Shown here one piece after another: positions 46,603 to 57,871 of a stretch of DNA of 64,000 nucleotides. The translations under genes and the position numbers were made by a program. The notes under the pieces are model-generated. The model did no database searches, was not told the DNA's origin, and saw only the letters and a list, made by a program, of their open reading frames with translations. Numbering within the stretch: the stretch's first letter is position 1; each line of letters begins with the position of its first letter. The DNA comes from Siphonodentalium dalli (taxonomy: Eukaryota; Mollusca; Scaphopoda; Gadilida; Siphonodentaliidae): NCBI GenBank assembly GCA_032622095.1, contig CP136063.1, positions 150,777,379 through 150,841,378 of the forward strand, read 5' to 3'.

Positions 46603-46632
46603 TCGCGACCTGAGTTCCAATCTGTTCTAAGT
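46603..46632 (+). repeat. Left terminal inverted repeat (30 bp)
   Basis: Perfect partner of 52311-52340. The first six bases, TCGCGA, are themselves palindromic. Confidence 0.95.
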
Positions 46633-47819
46633 GCATTTTTTATGATTTTGAGTAAATCGATTTTCAAAGTTTGAATTGCCGTCACTACTGAAATGTATGG
46701 TTTACAGTGGAAAACTTCACATCGTTGGATTCCTTAATGTCTTAGGTATTAATTTTTATCAAGACTAATCCGCATAAGACTGTTATATCTCTTAAATTTT
46801 GAGAAATGTAGACCGAGGGTGTGAAATTTAGCACTTGGAGCAAAATAGAACTAAATACTTGTTGTTGAACACGCAAATGACAATTCAGACCTTAACTCTA
46901 TTTCAGGGCAAGGTTGTCCCATGTTCCGAAAAATATGTCATTTTGGAACGTAGGACAACACAGAGTTAAACTATACACTCTATTCACCAGAATAACAAAT
47001 TGGTTTTCGACACTTCAGGAAGCCGCATTTGTCCCAAGTACACTACTTTGGTCATGTTGGTTTACAGTATGATGCATTTAAATGAGTACCAACATCACTG
47101 TAAATACAATGGTACTCGAGAGATGGACTTTACACATCGTGCAGATCATAATAATGTATTGCATCAGCATTGGTAGGAAATTAGTTCACGTATACTCACC
47201 AAAGTTTTGTAATCTATCAGATGAACGGAGCTGTCCTACCTGCGTATTGGAAATTAGCAATATATATAAGTGCCAGGTGAAATATGAACTCAATTTATCA
47301 CCCCATTCATTAAAGTTGGTCTTTTGACACACTCATTTCAGCTGCTACGCTAATATTTGGATACCATCAATGTGTTCACCATTGAACACCATATTAGTAG
47401 CTTCCAGTCACACGACCTCCAACACTAGCGTGAACAGCTATGTGGTTACCATAGCGCAATTCATGCACGTTGCTAATAAGGCAGGTGGCCAAATTATCCA
47501 GAAGTGTTCACCCACTCAATCTACTGTGCTACGGGCGTCCCTGTTTGGACCAATGGCAATTTGAACATGTACAACTGGTGGCAGCAATGATGGTTCCAAG
47601 AGTACATGCGTTGGTTTTGTTTCGCCAACCGTGCTTCCAATGTAGACGCTCATGTCTATTAGCTGGCATATGCATCAGCATTGGATATGCATGTAAACCT
47701 TGGTATCCGCATCTACTTTTTAAGCTGGAGTAAGAATCTATCTTCAAATTTACTTAAATTATGTCTAGATCAATCAGGGGTGTTATCTGAAATGTTTCTC
47801 ATACAGTTTTTTCTTTGCG

Positions 47820-50480
47820 AGAGGGCCATTGTTTGTTGATTCGACAGTTCATTATATATTATTACGGTGTTCATTTTCGTTCCGATTGCCTGGCCTGAAA
47901 GTGTGATGATCAGGTTGGCGTTGTATGTTGTTTGTGCACCAATGTTGATACTTTATTATGAGGAATAGCAATGTGCTGTTGAACGCTGAAGGTAGTGAAA
48001 AATAAATGTTTCACATTGATTGATGTTGTGAACCGTTTTTACCTCTCCATAGTGACGATCCGCGCCCTTCCGGGGTGCATGCCGCTGCTGTTATGTGGTA
48101 CATGTGCTCACGTGCCAGTTCATGGGAACGTGACTTCGTAGAGAACTATCGATGGGGACCGTACAAAATTCGCATTCGACATATCGGACGTGGGGGTCCT
48201 CATATTGCGGCGAACATACCCAAGATTAGACTGATTGATGTCATGGACAGTTGATGGTATTTTAATGATTGGACGGTGTCTGGATGAAGCGCCGCTATGT
48301 GTTCGCTGCAATGTGGTGGTGTGCTTTGATTTACTGATTTCATGGTATTGCTACAATAGTTAAGTAGGTGTGTGGTTGAAATTGTAATACGTGCAATAGT
48401 TTCCCGACTATGAGCAAATGGTGGAGTCAGTCGTTTGGAAAAATGCTCGCATTGAATACTGGCGCGGAGACATCGCTGTGCGATGTCGGCGGTTGATGAT
48501 GTGGATCATCGTGGGCTATGGACACTTCACATGCATCTGCTATACAACATACACGTACAACGCCTATCGGAAACTTCCATATAATTTCAAGATGACCATA
48601 GCCTATATGATCATGTAACAGTGTTAAATATTTGCTAACTCGGGACGAGTATATTGCTGGTGTCTGGGCTGCTGACAGCGATCTTCCAACTTATTGCGGT
48701 TTTAGGTGAAGTCCAAAATTCAAATACCACAAGGAAAGCTATTCATAGAAATGTGTCTCCTTGGATAACATGGACACTGGTAACGGAAAGGAACAAAACA
48801 TCTATGTTATTATGCCTATCTTGTGTTCGACGTCTGCAAAGCTCCGCAGTATTAATTAGTCCGTGTGTAGCTTGTTGTGTTTTTTTTTGGTGGGTCTAAG
48901 TAGCTGTTCTCTGCAAGTGTCTTTGTAGCGGTCGACAATTCAGCGTATAAGTGAGCTAGGATGTTACATGTATTTCGTGTGCCAAATGTATGACTCATTG
49001 GTCTATATATCAGTCACGTGCGTATAAATGCTATCCTATTGAATTATCACAATGGGTATAAGAGAGTATGCTAAACACAGAACCCACAACATTCCACCAT
49101 GCTGGTACATATACATGCATGGCGCGTATTTCGGTTTCTTATCTGCGGAATCGAGTGTCTTCTGTAGGCTGATGCGCCGTTCAATGTTGGTATATGCTGG
49201 GTGTTATGGTCATAGTTCATGTTTGGTGCCTCGTGAGATTAACCCATGAACGCTGACGTATGCAGCCTTTGTGTTGTTGGTTGAAGTCTCCCCGCACAAG
49301 TTCACTACCATGGTGCGTTTTAGCAACCATCATTTTACTTGCCAATAAACGTTGTATGAATTAGGGGATATAGGAGGTGCCCATATTGCAGAATAATGTT
49401 GTCCCGTGGGTGTATCGTGTTGTGGCCTTTGTACAGTGGTTCCGAGTTTCACATCGGCATTTTGTTTCGTATACTGTGTTTGTCAATCTTTAAAACCAAT
49501 GTACAAGCCATAGGTGGTGTGTGTCTTTTTAGCAAGTGGATATTGTTGGGTCATTTCGAGGTGCGAAGCTGTTCAGCTGTCTGCAGTGTTGTAACATAGT
49601 TGCCGTGTACTACTGTTTCTGTGTTGTGAATGCATCGGTCGAATGTACTTGCTGTCTCCAGGACATATGGTGGATGTGTTTCGAGACATCCAATCCAGAC
49701 ATCATATCCGTCCAGATCTTATTCTGACACGAATTGTGACATTGTGTAACTTTATATGAGCCAGCAATATTCCATCGTCCTCGTACACGAACCTTTGTTG
49801 GCGTCGACGGTCCCGGTATATATATGCATGCCTTGGCCAGTGTCAGGTGGCTATGTTCAAGTTGGTTTTAAATTCGTTGCGCTTTATGCCTTATTGGTGT
49901 TGTCCTGTGGTTGTGTTAAGAGTGAATTCTTGCCTTTCTGAATAGATTTGTACATCAATGGGTATGATGTGGTGCTGGTTCCATGTGCTCCATTCTGTCG
50001 ATTGCCTGTCGCATGCGTGGCGCTGATGTAGTGCCTGTGAGTGTAGTAAGTTTTCGCCCTTCCTTTGGGCTATCCAATTGCCGATGTACCGCGTATTACG
50101 GAGCTGCATGGTTATTGTGGCATCCTATGTTGCGTTCTTCTGTAGATGGATGGGGTTTGGATGGAGTTGCCTAACGGAATTATGAAATGACTTAATTTTA
50201 ACGTGGGTGGAGCGAGTGATGTATGTTGGTGATGCAGTCAAGTTGATGTATGTGCGCGTTTGCTGACTGTTTCTGCATTTACAATACTTTATTCTGATGT
50301 GCATGGTGTGGTGGATCAACCTGGGATCTATCGGCTGATGTGTGCTTATGAACAGTCCATATATAACGTCGTCGGGGAAGGGTGGCGTTGGTGTGCTACA
50401 TGTATAGCCGTCTTCACCCAATGGCTGATCGTGTGTTTGGAGTGGCTAGGCTGGGTGGTAGTTGATGGCTGAAGTTGACG
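47820..50480 (+). other. G+T-skewed interior of the 5.7-kb element
   Basis: The plus strand is rich in G and T with words such as TGTGTTG, GGTGGTG and GTTGTG, and many short plus-strand frames (60-80 codons). None matches a family I know and none is flanked by convincing splice sites. The flanks of the element do not have this skew. Confidence 0.5.
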
Positions 50481-51076
50481 TTTCTATTGGCACGACTGAA
50501 TTTATTGAATCCCTTGATATGAGCGGTCAGTAATTGTGGCTGAGCATATAAGTATGCTGTCCAACACACACGATAACTTTATAATTATTCGGAATTATAT
50601 ATCCACTACTGTGGCGCCCAAGGTGCTCTGGTGTATTTCCAAAACTGGGTGGATAAACTGAACACCAGAAAGTCGTTGATAGAGTGTATGCATGTGCGTG
50701 TATGTGTAGTTCTTGCGACTTTCATATATGGTGATCCCATGGCCAGTGTCACAGACGACTAACGGATATATACTGACAAGGCAACAGCATTAAGTCTCAT
50801 GAATATATGTGTTTTGAATGTCCTTCAACTATAAATTCGCTATAAAATCGAAAATTATAAGGGTGACGAAAAGTAACAAATCCGCATTAACGTGCTACTG
50901 TTCTTGGGGTGGATTCCGCATACCACTAACCATCTGTGCATCATTATTTGTAAATGAAAGTGGTGTATGTCCTAGAAGCGGGAATGACAATAAATAAAAT
51001 ATCAAACCAATGCAAACATTCAGAACGTTAGACATGCACAGTGATACCTGACTGAAATATTAGGCATGTTGTGACC

Positions 51077-51129
51077 ACATGTACTTATAACATCGAAAGA
51101 CTGTATGTATGTCAAATACAATTAACCAG
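51077..51129 (+). repeat. 53-bp direct repeat, copy 1
   Basis: ACATGTACTTATAACATCG ... CAATTAACCAG repeats at 51721-51773 with a single clear change (AATACAATT against AATATAATT). The two copies bracket the AGTCA/TGACT array. Confidence 0.9.
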
Positions 51130-51245
51130 AGCATGTGCTACTTCATAACTTGCGAAGAATTTGTGAAGTGCACTGAGAAAAAAGGTTGGTTAATATGACT
51201 AACTTAGGGTAGTCAACAGCTTGTCCTGGAGATGACTACCTTTTG

Positions 51246-51490
51246 TTAGTCACAATGACTACCTGGAAAAGTTAGTCATCATGACTAGGTTAGTAGTAGT
51301 GAACATGACCAGCATATGTTTAGTCAACATGACTAACATTGAGTCATATTGACTAATATTGCATTAGTCACAATGACTACTATGATTTGAGTCAAAATGA
51401 CCAGGATCGGGTCATAATGACTAATTCTATTTGAGTCAAAATGACTAAAGTACGTTTAGTCAGCATGACTAGAACTGAGTCAGGATATTC
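51246..51490. repeat. Array of AGTCA-nnn-TGACT palindromes
   Basis: About ten units of the form (T/G)AGTCA, 3 nt, TGACTA at roughly 51246, 51272, 51320, 51341, 51364, 51389, 51409, 51433, 51456 and 51477. Usual spacing is 20-26 bp. Looser copies extend left to 51196. The half-site is kept while the spacer varies. It could be a set of binding sites for a dimeric protein, such as the element's own transposase or a bZIP-like factor. Confidence 0.8.
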
Positions 51491-51720
51491 CCGGCATGTT
51501 CCCTGTATGTGGAATAAAATGTGTCTGAATGGCTAAAAAATGGGACATATTTCTTAATTTGTGTGTAATAATATTAAAAAAGTACTTTGCGATAAATCGC
51601 AAACTTCTATACAATAAATATATGCGATTTAGGGCAAAGGTTTTTCGATTTATAACAAAGGTTTGCAATTAATCAAATCAATTTGCAATTAATACAGGGC
51701 TTTAACCATATGTTGGGACT

Positions 51721-51773
51721 ACATGTACTTATAACATCGAAAGACTGTATGTATGTCAAATATAATTAACCAG
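51721..51773 (+). repeat. 53-bp direct repeat, copy 2
   Basis: Second copy of 51077-51129. Confidence 0.9.
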
Positions 51774-52310
51774 TTATGTCATTGCTTGGATAATATAGAA
51801 TACTAACATATTAAAACTTATATGTACCTTGTTTGGGAAACGGAATATAGCCACCAAGAAACAGGGTGGTTATTCATCTACTCAATTACAATATTATAGT
51901 CTGTTTTGCACTGCGAAGGTTGGAGTAGTTTTATATAAACCTATCTATATAGTTTAAATATGGTAAGGTATCGGCTTCGATCATATTTTAGATCCATAGT
52001 GTTCCATGTGGGAACAAGACTCATACACGTAGAATTCTTCAGACATTGCTAATATTGAAATAGAACAAGATGGAACTAAGATTTTATCAACTTGAGTCAT
52101 AGACCAATATGGTTTCAGTCCCCAATGTGCATGAAAGCAGATGGAACAAGTCAGTTCTCAACACAACTCACTTTCGCGTACTTCGGACAACAAATAACCG
52201 TGTTTTACGGCGTTATTGTTCGAAATATCGCTTCGGTGTTGCGACCATCTTGTAGATAATTTAATTCCGGTTCCAACGGTACCCCAACGGACGTTTCGTA
52301 CCAGAACGGT

Positions 52311-52340
52311 ACTTAGAACAGATTGGAACTCAGGTCGCGA
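52311..52340 (-). repeat. Right terminal inverted repeat (30 bp)
   Basis: Exact reverse complement of 46603-46632. It reads into the LINE-B frame and creates its false end (..RDLSSNLF and a stop). Confidence 0.95.
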
Positions 52341-53275
52341 TCTTTCCTACAGCCTCGCATATTTCTTCTGAGGAATCCGAGCGACCGCTGTGCCTTGGAT
52401 GTTATAAGGTCAACGTGAGGTCCCCATCGCAGTTGGTTATTGATCACTACTCCCAGATACTTGCTGTTTGTTAATGTTTCCAGAGTGTGACCATGTAATT
52501 TGTAGTCTGTTAAGATGGGACGTTTTTTGTTGGTAATGTGGAAGATGTTGCATTTTTGAGGGTGGAATGACATCTGCCATGTGGATTCCCAAATCTCTAG
52601 GCATTGTAGGTCTCTTTGCAGTTTTCTAGAGTCTGATTTAGATGATACCTTTTGGAAGAGAAGACAGTCGTCGGCAAACAGTTTTGTTGGAGAAGATGTG
52701 CAGTTAGGAAGATCGTTGATGAAAACTAGGAAAAGCATTGGTCCTAGCACAGTGCCCTGGGGCACGCTGGAGATTACAGCTGCTGTTGTTGGGGTGTGGC
52801 CTTCGAGAATCACTTGTTGTGTGCGATGATTTAGGAAGTCCTTGATCCAATGGAGGGTTATTGTGTCCATGCCGTAGTATGACAACTTGTGAAGCAGTCT
52901 TTGGTGTGGCACTTTGTCGAAAGCTTTGGCAAAATCCAGGAGGATGACGTCAGTCTGGTGGCCTTCTGCCATATTTTTTGCGATGTCGTTGATGGTGACT
53001 AAAAGCTGCGTTTCACAAGACCGTCTGGACCTGAAGCCATGTTGTTCATCTGCTAAGATCTTGTTCTTGTCTAGGTGGGCCATGGTTTGGCTGTGTATTA
53101 TATGCTCCATGATCTTGCAGCGAATTGATGTGAGTGACACAGGTCGGTAGTTTGATGCTTGGTGTCTGTCTCCTTTCTTAAAAATCGGTGTAACTAGTGC
53201 CTTTCTCCAGTCATCAGGGATGGTGCCAGTGTCTAAAGAGAATTGGTAGATGTGCTTCAGTATGGTGCAAGTTCC
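52341..53275 (-). pseudogene. LINE-B reverse transcriptase palm and fingers (upstream piece)
   Basis: Target-primed reverse transcription. On the minus strand: IPDDWRKALVTPIFKKGDR and NYRPVSLTSI, then DEQHGFRSRRSCETQL, motif A VILLDFAKAFDKV, motif B SSVPQGTVLGPMLFLVFINDL, motif C KLFADDCLLF with both Asp, then NSKYLGVVIN and SLGFLRRNMRGCRK. The domain is cut at 52342 by the 5.7-kb element and continues at 46602. A frameshift near 53270 separates it from the endonuclease frame. Confidence 0.9.
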
Positions 53276-54800
53276 GACGCAAACGACTGGAGGAATTTGG
53301 CCGGGATTAAGTCAGGGCCTGTTGCTTTGTGTGGGTTTGTGTTCTTCAGCAGTCGGAGTACCCCATTTTCAGTGATGTTGATTTTTTCCATCTGGTTGTG
53401 TGGGCTTGCTCCTTTGTCTGGTATAGAAGAAACATCCTCTTGAGTGAAGACAGACTGGAACTGTGCATTCAGGATTTCTGCTTTACTCTCCTTGTCATTG
53501 TGGAGTAACCCATCCGATCCAATCAAGGGTGCCACCCCATTGTAATCTTGCTTCTTGCTTTGTAGGTAGGACCAAAATTTCTTAGGTGATGAATGGAGTT
53601 GAGGGCTGATGACATCTTTTAGGTATGAATTGTGCGCTTTCTTCGTTTCTGTTTGTGTATCCCTTTTCAATTTTGAGTATCTTTCCCAATCTGTTGTGTT
53701 ATTGGTCTTTCGTGCTCGTTGGTAGGCTCTGTGTTTCCTTTTAGATAGTCTGTTGATGCTGCTATTCGCCCAGGGGTTTGTAAACTTAGGGCTGGAGAGC
53801 TTAGATGGGATGTGTTTGTCTATGATGTTAAGACAAGTGGTCTTAAAGTCCATCCACATGGTATTGATGTTAGCATATCTCTCTCGGCAGATTGTCTCAC
53901 GAAAGATCCTCAAGTCCAGGCTGATTTGACTACTCTCTGCTCTATTCCATAGTAGGATCTTCCTTCTTGGTTTTTTCTCTCTTTTCGCTGTCAGTAGGCT
54001 GTCAATTAGGTTGATATCATGATCTGATTTCCCTATTGGTGGAAGAGGTTTGCAGGTGTCAATGAGGGATGGATGGGAGGTGACGAAAAGATCCAAGATG
54101 TTCTCCCCTCTTGTTGGAAAGTCGATTATCTGCTCCAGATCAAGGTCCTTTAGGACTGATGTTAATTTGTCACATTCTTTAGGAGGGCCATCGTCTGGTT
54201 GTGAAGATGTTCCTTTCCAGTCGATGTCAGGAAGATTGAAGTCCCCTCCGACGAGAAATATTGCATTCTTTCTCATATTTCTGAGTTTTACAAGTTCTTC
54301 GCATGCTTTCTCTAAATAATTACCATCAGCACTTGGTGGTCTGTAGAATGCTGTGACGATAGTAGATTTTCCTCCGCTTAGTTCTATCTGTACGCTGATT
54401 AGTTCTGTGTCTTTTCCAGACAGTACCTCGGTGCAGGTCAGATCACTTTTTGTCGCAATCAAGACACCACCATGAGAATCTCCTGGTCTGTCTCTTCTTC
54501 GGACTGTGAAGGTTGGTGGTAGAATTTCCGAGGACATGATGTCGTCATTCAGCCAGGTCTCTGTCCCCAAGATTATATCTGGTTGTGTGGAGTCAATTAG
54601 GACCTGAGTTTCTGGAACCTTATTCTGGAAGTTGATTACTAGTAGCCGTAGTTGGTTTCTTACATCCACGCTAGCTCTGTTTCTAGCTTTGGGCGATGAT
54701 GCTGCCTGTGGGCTACCGATTGAGCTGAGGGTGTCAGGGGTAGTATTTAGGACACTGAGCGCCAGCTGTTTCAGGCGACATCGAGCGAGTGGTAGAGGAG
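53257..54800 (-). pseudogene. LINE-B APE-type endonuclease and start of RT
   Basis: Nicks target DNA. Counting from the first Met of the frame at 54966, motifs are INFQN (111-115), TETWL with the catalytic Glu (136), GGVLIA, AFYRPPS, GGDFNLPDIDW (Asp and Asn of the active site, about 240-250), TRGENILDLFVTS and SDHD (314-317, catalytic Asp-His). The linker (KFWSYLQSKK) and RT start (HKATGPDLIPAKFL) follow. The frame upstream of about 54790 is an out-of-frame reading of the PHD-finger ORF's end. Ends in a false stop near 53257 after a frameshift. Confidence 0.9.
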
Positions 54801-55360
54801 TCGATGTTGGAGGATGAAACTCTTGTGTATACGATTGATGAGTGGTTTGGTTTGTTGCATGAGATGCAATACCATGACACTGATGGGATAGCGTAGAGCT
54901 GGAATGTAGCTGATGACATACCGATACATGCTTTGTGGTACCATTCATCACATTCTCCGCATGCAATGCATTCTTGACCCCATATGCAGGCTTTGCGGCA
55001 AGTTACACACGGGTACTTCACTCGTGTTCTAGGACCCGGGTTCGTCTCTATTCCGCTTAGGATGAGAAGCAGAAGTTGGAAATTCTGATGTGGTGCCCCA
55101 GGTTTGAAATTGATACACCCCGATTTCCTACCATGATAGCTGGACCAAATAGCTATCGCATTCTTGTTGGTAAGACTGTCTGGTTTGGGTGGTGCAAGAT
55201 GGCAGTGCTTGTTCCCATCTTCCAGATCTGGTTTGTTTATTCGGTTGACAAGCAGAGTTAGGAATGCTGCATAGGGTGTGAGTTGTACAAGTTTGAGTGT
55301 TGGTGATGGACTAGCCTTGTTCCGATCCATTTTCTTCGATGCGCAAGGGAGGCAGGGCAA
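54734..55360 (-). pseudogene. LINE-B N-terminal region with 2A-like peptide and PHD finger
   Basis: 208 residues from MPCLPCASKK. Residues 95-110 read QLLLLILSGIETNPGP, which fits 2A-like ribosome-skipping peptides (ExNPGP preceded by a hydrophobic run), here with Gly where the consensus has Asp. Residues 118-168 form a C4HC3 PHD-type zinc finger: Cys118, Cys121, Cys134, Cys137, His142, Cys145, Cys165 and Cys168, with Trp163 two before the last pair. 2A-like peptides at the N-terminus of APE-type non-LTR elements are known from other invertebrates. The frame must shift near 54790 to reach the endonuclease; whether that is decay or recoding cannot be told. Confidence 0.8.
55031..55054 (-). other. 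2A-like motif GIETNPGP
   Basis: Encodes residues 103-110 of the LINE-B N-terminal ORF. In working 2A peptides the ribosome skips the last Gly-Pro bond. The upstream Asp of the consensus is Gly here, so activity is uncertain. Confidence 0.7.
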
Positions 55361-55755
55361 TCCCTATCTCAACCTCGCAGTCGTATCGTTGATGTTGTCA
55401 CGAAGGTTGTTTGCATCGAAAATAGGAAATGTAAAAATATAAACAATAATATCACCGGTGATCAGTCAAGTCAGCTCAGAGTGGTGGTCGATCCGAGCAG
55501 GTCGTGTTCTACATTGATAGATCTCATAATTCAGGATGAAATAGTCTTTGATTGCTAGACATATACGGACATATTGCTAGACATATCCATGCATATATTA
55601 CATTTTGTGTTAAATTGGCTATATTCAAACAACCTTTTTGTTGTCAAATCATAATATACTGAGATTTATATTTGCGCCATGATGTTATAAATTTATCCGT
55701 GATTATCACAATGTTTTTCAATTAGCATGACGCTTGTCATATTTTTCACATTTAA

Positions 55756-56712
55756 GGGGGAGACGCACGTTTTGCATAAATCACAGTAAATCCAGCCAGA
55801 AATGGCAAGTGATTTTCAACAAAGAATTTCTCTGGATCTATCTGGTGAAAAATCTTGAATTTTACATATGATAATTTTCATTATATATAGAATCAGAGCA
55901 ATTATAAAGAGACAATAACAATAATGGATTTTAATACATTTGAGAGGTTGAAAATATTTGTTTCGTTTCTGTCCCTTTAGGTACCGAGAACTGCCAGAAA
56001 AATTTATAATTTCAAACAACATGTCAACCATCAAATAGCTTATTGTCTTGACTCCATGAGAGGAGGCTTCATTTGTATCATAATGTTGAGTTAGCTTTTT
56101 AATTGCATATTATAGCATCATACCCCATGTATTATAAGGAAGAATAAAGCAGTCACAAATATGCCAGCCCAATGAAAACAAATGTTCAAATGTGGTGCTG
56201 TCCACTCAAGCAGGGAGCAATCAACAGAAATTAGGCCACAGTGTTAAGAGATATGGTGGTCAGATTTAACTTGGTTATGAACCCATGACCAAGAACTCAA
56301 CTGAGCCCAATTTTCCAATGACCAACAAGCATGGCATGAAAATTCTCAATAATAAAACATTATTTATGGTAGTTGTCTTTCTGAATGAAAATAATCATTT
56401 AATTTCATGAATCAAGAAAAATTAAGTCTCCTCTCATGATCTTCAGATATGATATCATGAATATATGAAATGCACTTTCGAAAAAAATCTGTTTTACAGT
56501 AGTTCTCGGTACCTGAACACAGTGAAATTTTAAAGATTTTTCATGCCATAAAAGTAAAGTAAATGAGATTATAATAACCAAATGTCCAATGGTTCTTATG
56601 TATGGTACCACAATAATCTCTTGTACAAAATTTCACAAAGATATTCCTGATAGATTTAGAGAAAATACATTTTGAAATACCAGGAAATTTTGGCAAAACG
56701 TGCGTCTGACCC
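55756..56712. mobile_element. 957-bp snap-back MITE with TTAA duplication
   Basis: TTAA at 55752-55755 and 56713-56716. Ends GGGGGAGACGCACGTTTTGC and GCAAAACGTGCGTCTGACCC. Pairing continues inward: TAGGTACCGAGAACTGC near 55979 with AGTTCTCGGTACCTG near 56502, and GAGAGGAGGCTTC near 56058 with AAGTCTCCTCTC near 56425. The whole element is a long imperfect hairpin. TTAA duplications point to piggyBac- or Kolobok-type transposases. No gene inside. Confidence 0.8.
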
Positions 56713-57605
56713 TTAATGGCAAAAGGAATGTGTGGTTTCTGGTTTAGATAATTTTAAGAGTTCAGGGATCTGTCTGTCTGTTCTGGTCTGTTCGCGATAT
56801 ATTTGTTTGGATGTAACACATGGATATTATTCAGGGACGTGGATACAGTTTTGTTTGTTTTTGCTGCTCGTATAGGTTAAAATTTCCGACCTCTTGAAGA
56901 CAAATATGTCCGTTTCCATCTCCAGCAAACTTCATTTGCACCCCCACCATTTTGAGTTGGATGTTTATGGCATTTCAGTCTAAATAATTACTGAATTCTG
57001 AAATGTTCGAATCTTTGTCGAATCGATTGGAAAATTCAAATGTGCACAATCTCATCCAATAGTATTTTCGGACGAAAGCATGTAACGTTGTTCGTTAATG
57101 ACATTTTCCACCTGTTTGCGTATTTTTTACCAAACAGCCTATCGACACGTCACTCATTATTAAGGACTCATACAATGATATCTATGTTCGTGAGCAAAGA
57201 AAACTCTGTTTAAAGATGCCCGTTCCGATTAGACGATTTTCAGCTTACAGTGCAAAGGAAAAATGAAAAATGCACAGGCATCGTGAAAATACACACAATC
57301 ATCCATAGGTATAATATGTCAAAAACGATCACAAAAGCTCATAAATGAGAAGTTCTCTGTTATCTAAACGACGGAGGCGTGGAAATTCTTTATAAGAGAC
57401 GGACCAGTGAATTTTTGGCTTGCTGACAATAAATCAAAACTTGTTAAAACTAGAAAGTTGATATTTGGCCATCAAAACCTCCTGTTGATGGACTCATGAG
57501 TAATATCTAATTATTTTCTGGTATAGAAACATGTGGTAGTTTTATTATGTCCATTCAGACAGGTCATCTTTAATTTCGTATATAATTACGATATCTCTAT
57601 TATAG

Positions 57606-57871
57606 GTTGCGGAGTTTATGGCGCCGGTTACACAACGTTTGCAGGCTGGATTAGCGGCCAAAACCACCGAACAATAAGCTCAGTTCCAGACCCAAAGACC
57701 TGCTGGCAGCATTGCCTCGCCTGGACTGGGTTTCAATGCATATCGGCCGACTGGGCCCCAGTTACCAGGAGATGTTTCCTCACACATGTCCGTGCAATAG
57801 ATACCGGAGTTAACTTCAGTGATGGTGCCACTGTTCCTGGTGATGTGTCCATGGTGAGACACTGTGGCTGA
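57606..57871 (+). CDS. Terminal exon encoding a PAN/apple-like domain (partial gene)
   Basis: Candidate last exon after acceptor CTCTATTATAG (ends 57605), entering in phase 1 and ending at TGA 57869-57871. It encodes about 88 residues: GCGVYGAGYTTFAGWISGQ, VPDPKTCWQHCLAWTGFQCISADW, RRCFLTHVRA and a final VRHCG. The C-x3-C, F-x-C-I-S and RRC-F-L pattern is that of PAN/apple domains, which bind proteins or carbohydrates in secreted proteins. It fits in phase with the EGF-like exon at 41425-41565 (joined codon AGT). No AATAAA was found close downstream. The alternative start at 57533 lies in the presumed intron. Confidence 0.65.

Larger units (their letters stand above)
46603..52340. mobile_element. 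5,738-bp element with perfect 30-bp terminal inverted repeats, unclassified
   Basis: Left end 46603-46632 starts TCGCGACCTGAGTTCC and ends TCTAAGT; right end 52311-52340 is its exact reverse complement. Removing it joins LINE-B codons ..GCRK and DVKAAAYS.. in frame, with TC present on both sides, so a 2-bp duplication (TC) is the simplest reading. No open frame over 100 codons and no recognisable transposase, so it is probably non-autonomous. The interior has a G+T-rich plus strand (about 47.8-50.5 kb), a repeated 53-bp block and a palindrome array. Two-base duplications occur in several superfamilies (mariner uses TA; CACTA and ISL2EU use 2-3 bp). The ends match none I can name. Confidence 0.8.
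45968..55370 (-). mobile_element. LINE-B: L2/CR1-like non-LTR retrotransposon, split by a 5.7-kb insertion
   Basis: On the minus strand: 2A-like peptide and PHD finger (55360 to about 54790), APE endonuclease (about 54700-53980), reverse transcriptase (about 53700-52345), then after the insertion at 52340-46603 the RT thumb and C-terminus (46602-46090). The 3' UTR ends in GCGGATGAAGAAGAAGAAG at about 45990-45968. Frameshifts near 54790 and 53270 break the frame. The 5' boundary is approximate (55370-55500). Confidence 0.85.
41566..57605 (+). other. Proposed 16-kb intron filled with nested transposons
   Basis: Lies between the EGF-like exon donor (GTAAGT) and the PAN-like exon acceptor (CTCTATTATAG). 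It contains LINE-B in the opposite orientation, a 5.7-kb inverted-repeat element inside LINE-B, dispersed repeats and a TTAA MITE. The joining codon would be A+GT. This is a model from splice signals and phase only. Confidence 0.4.
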
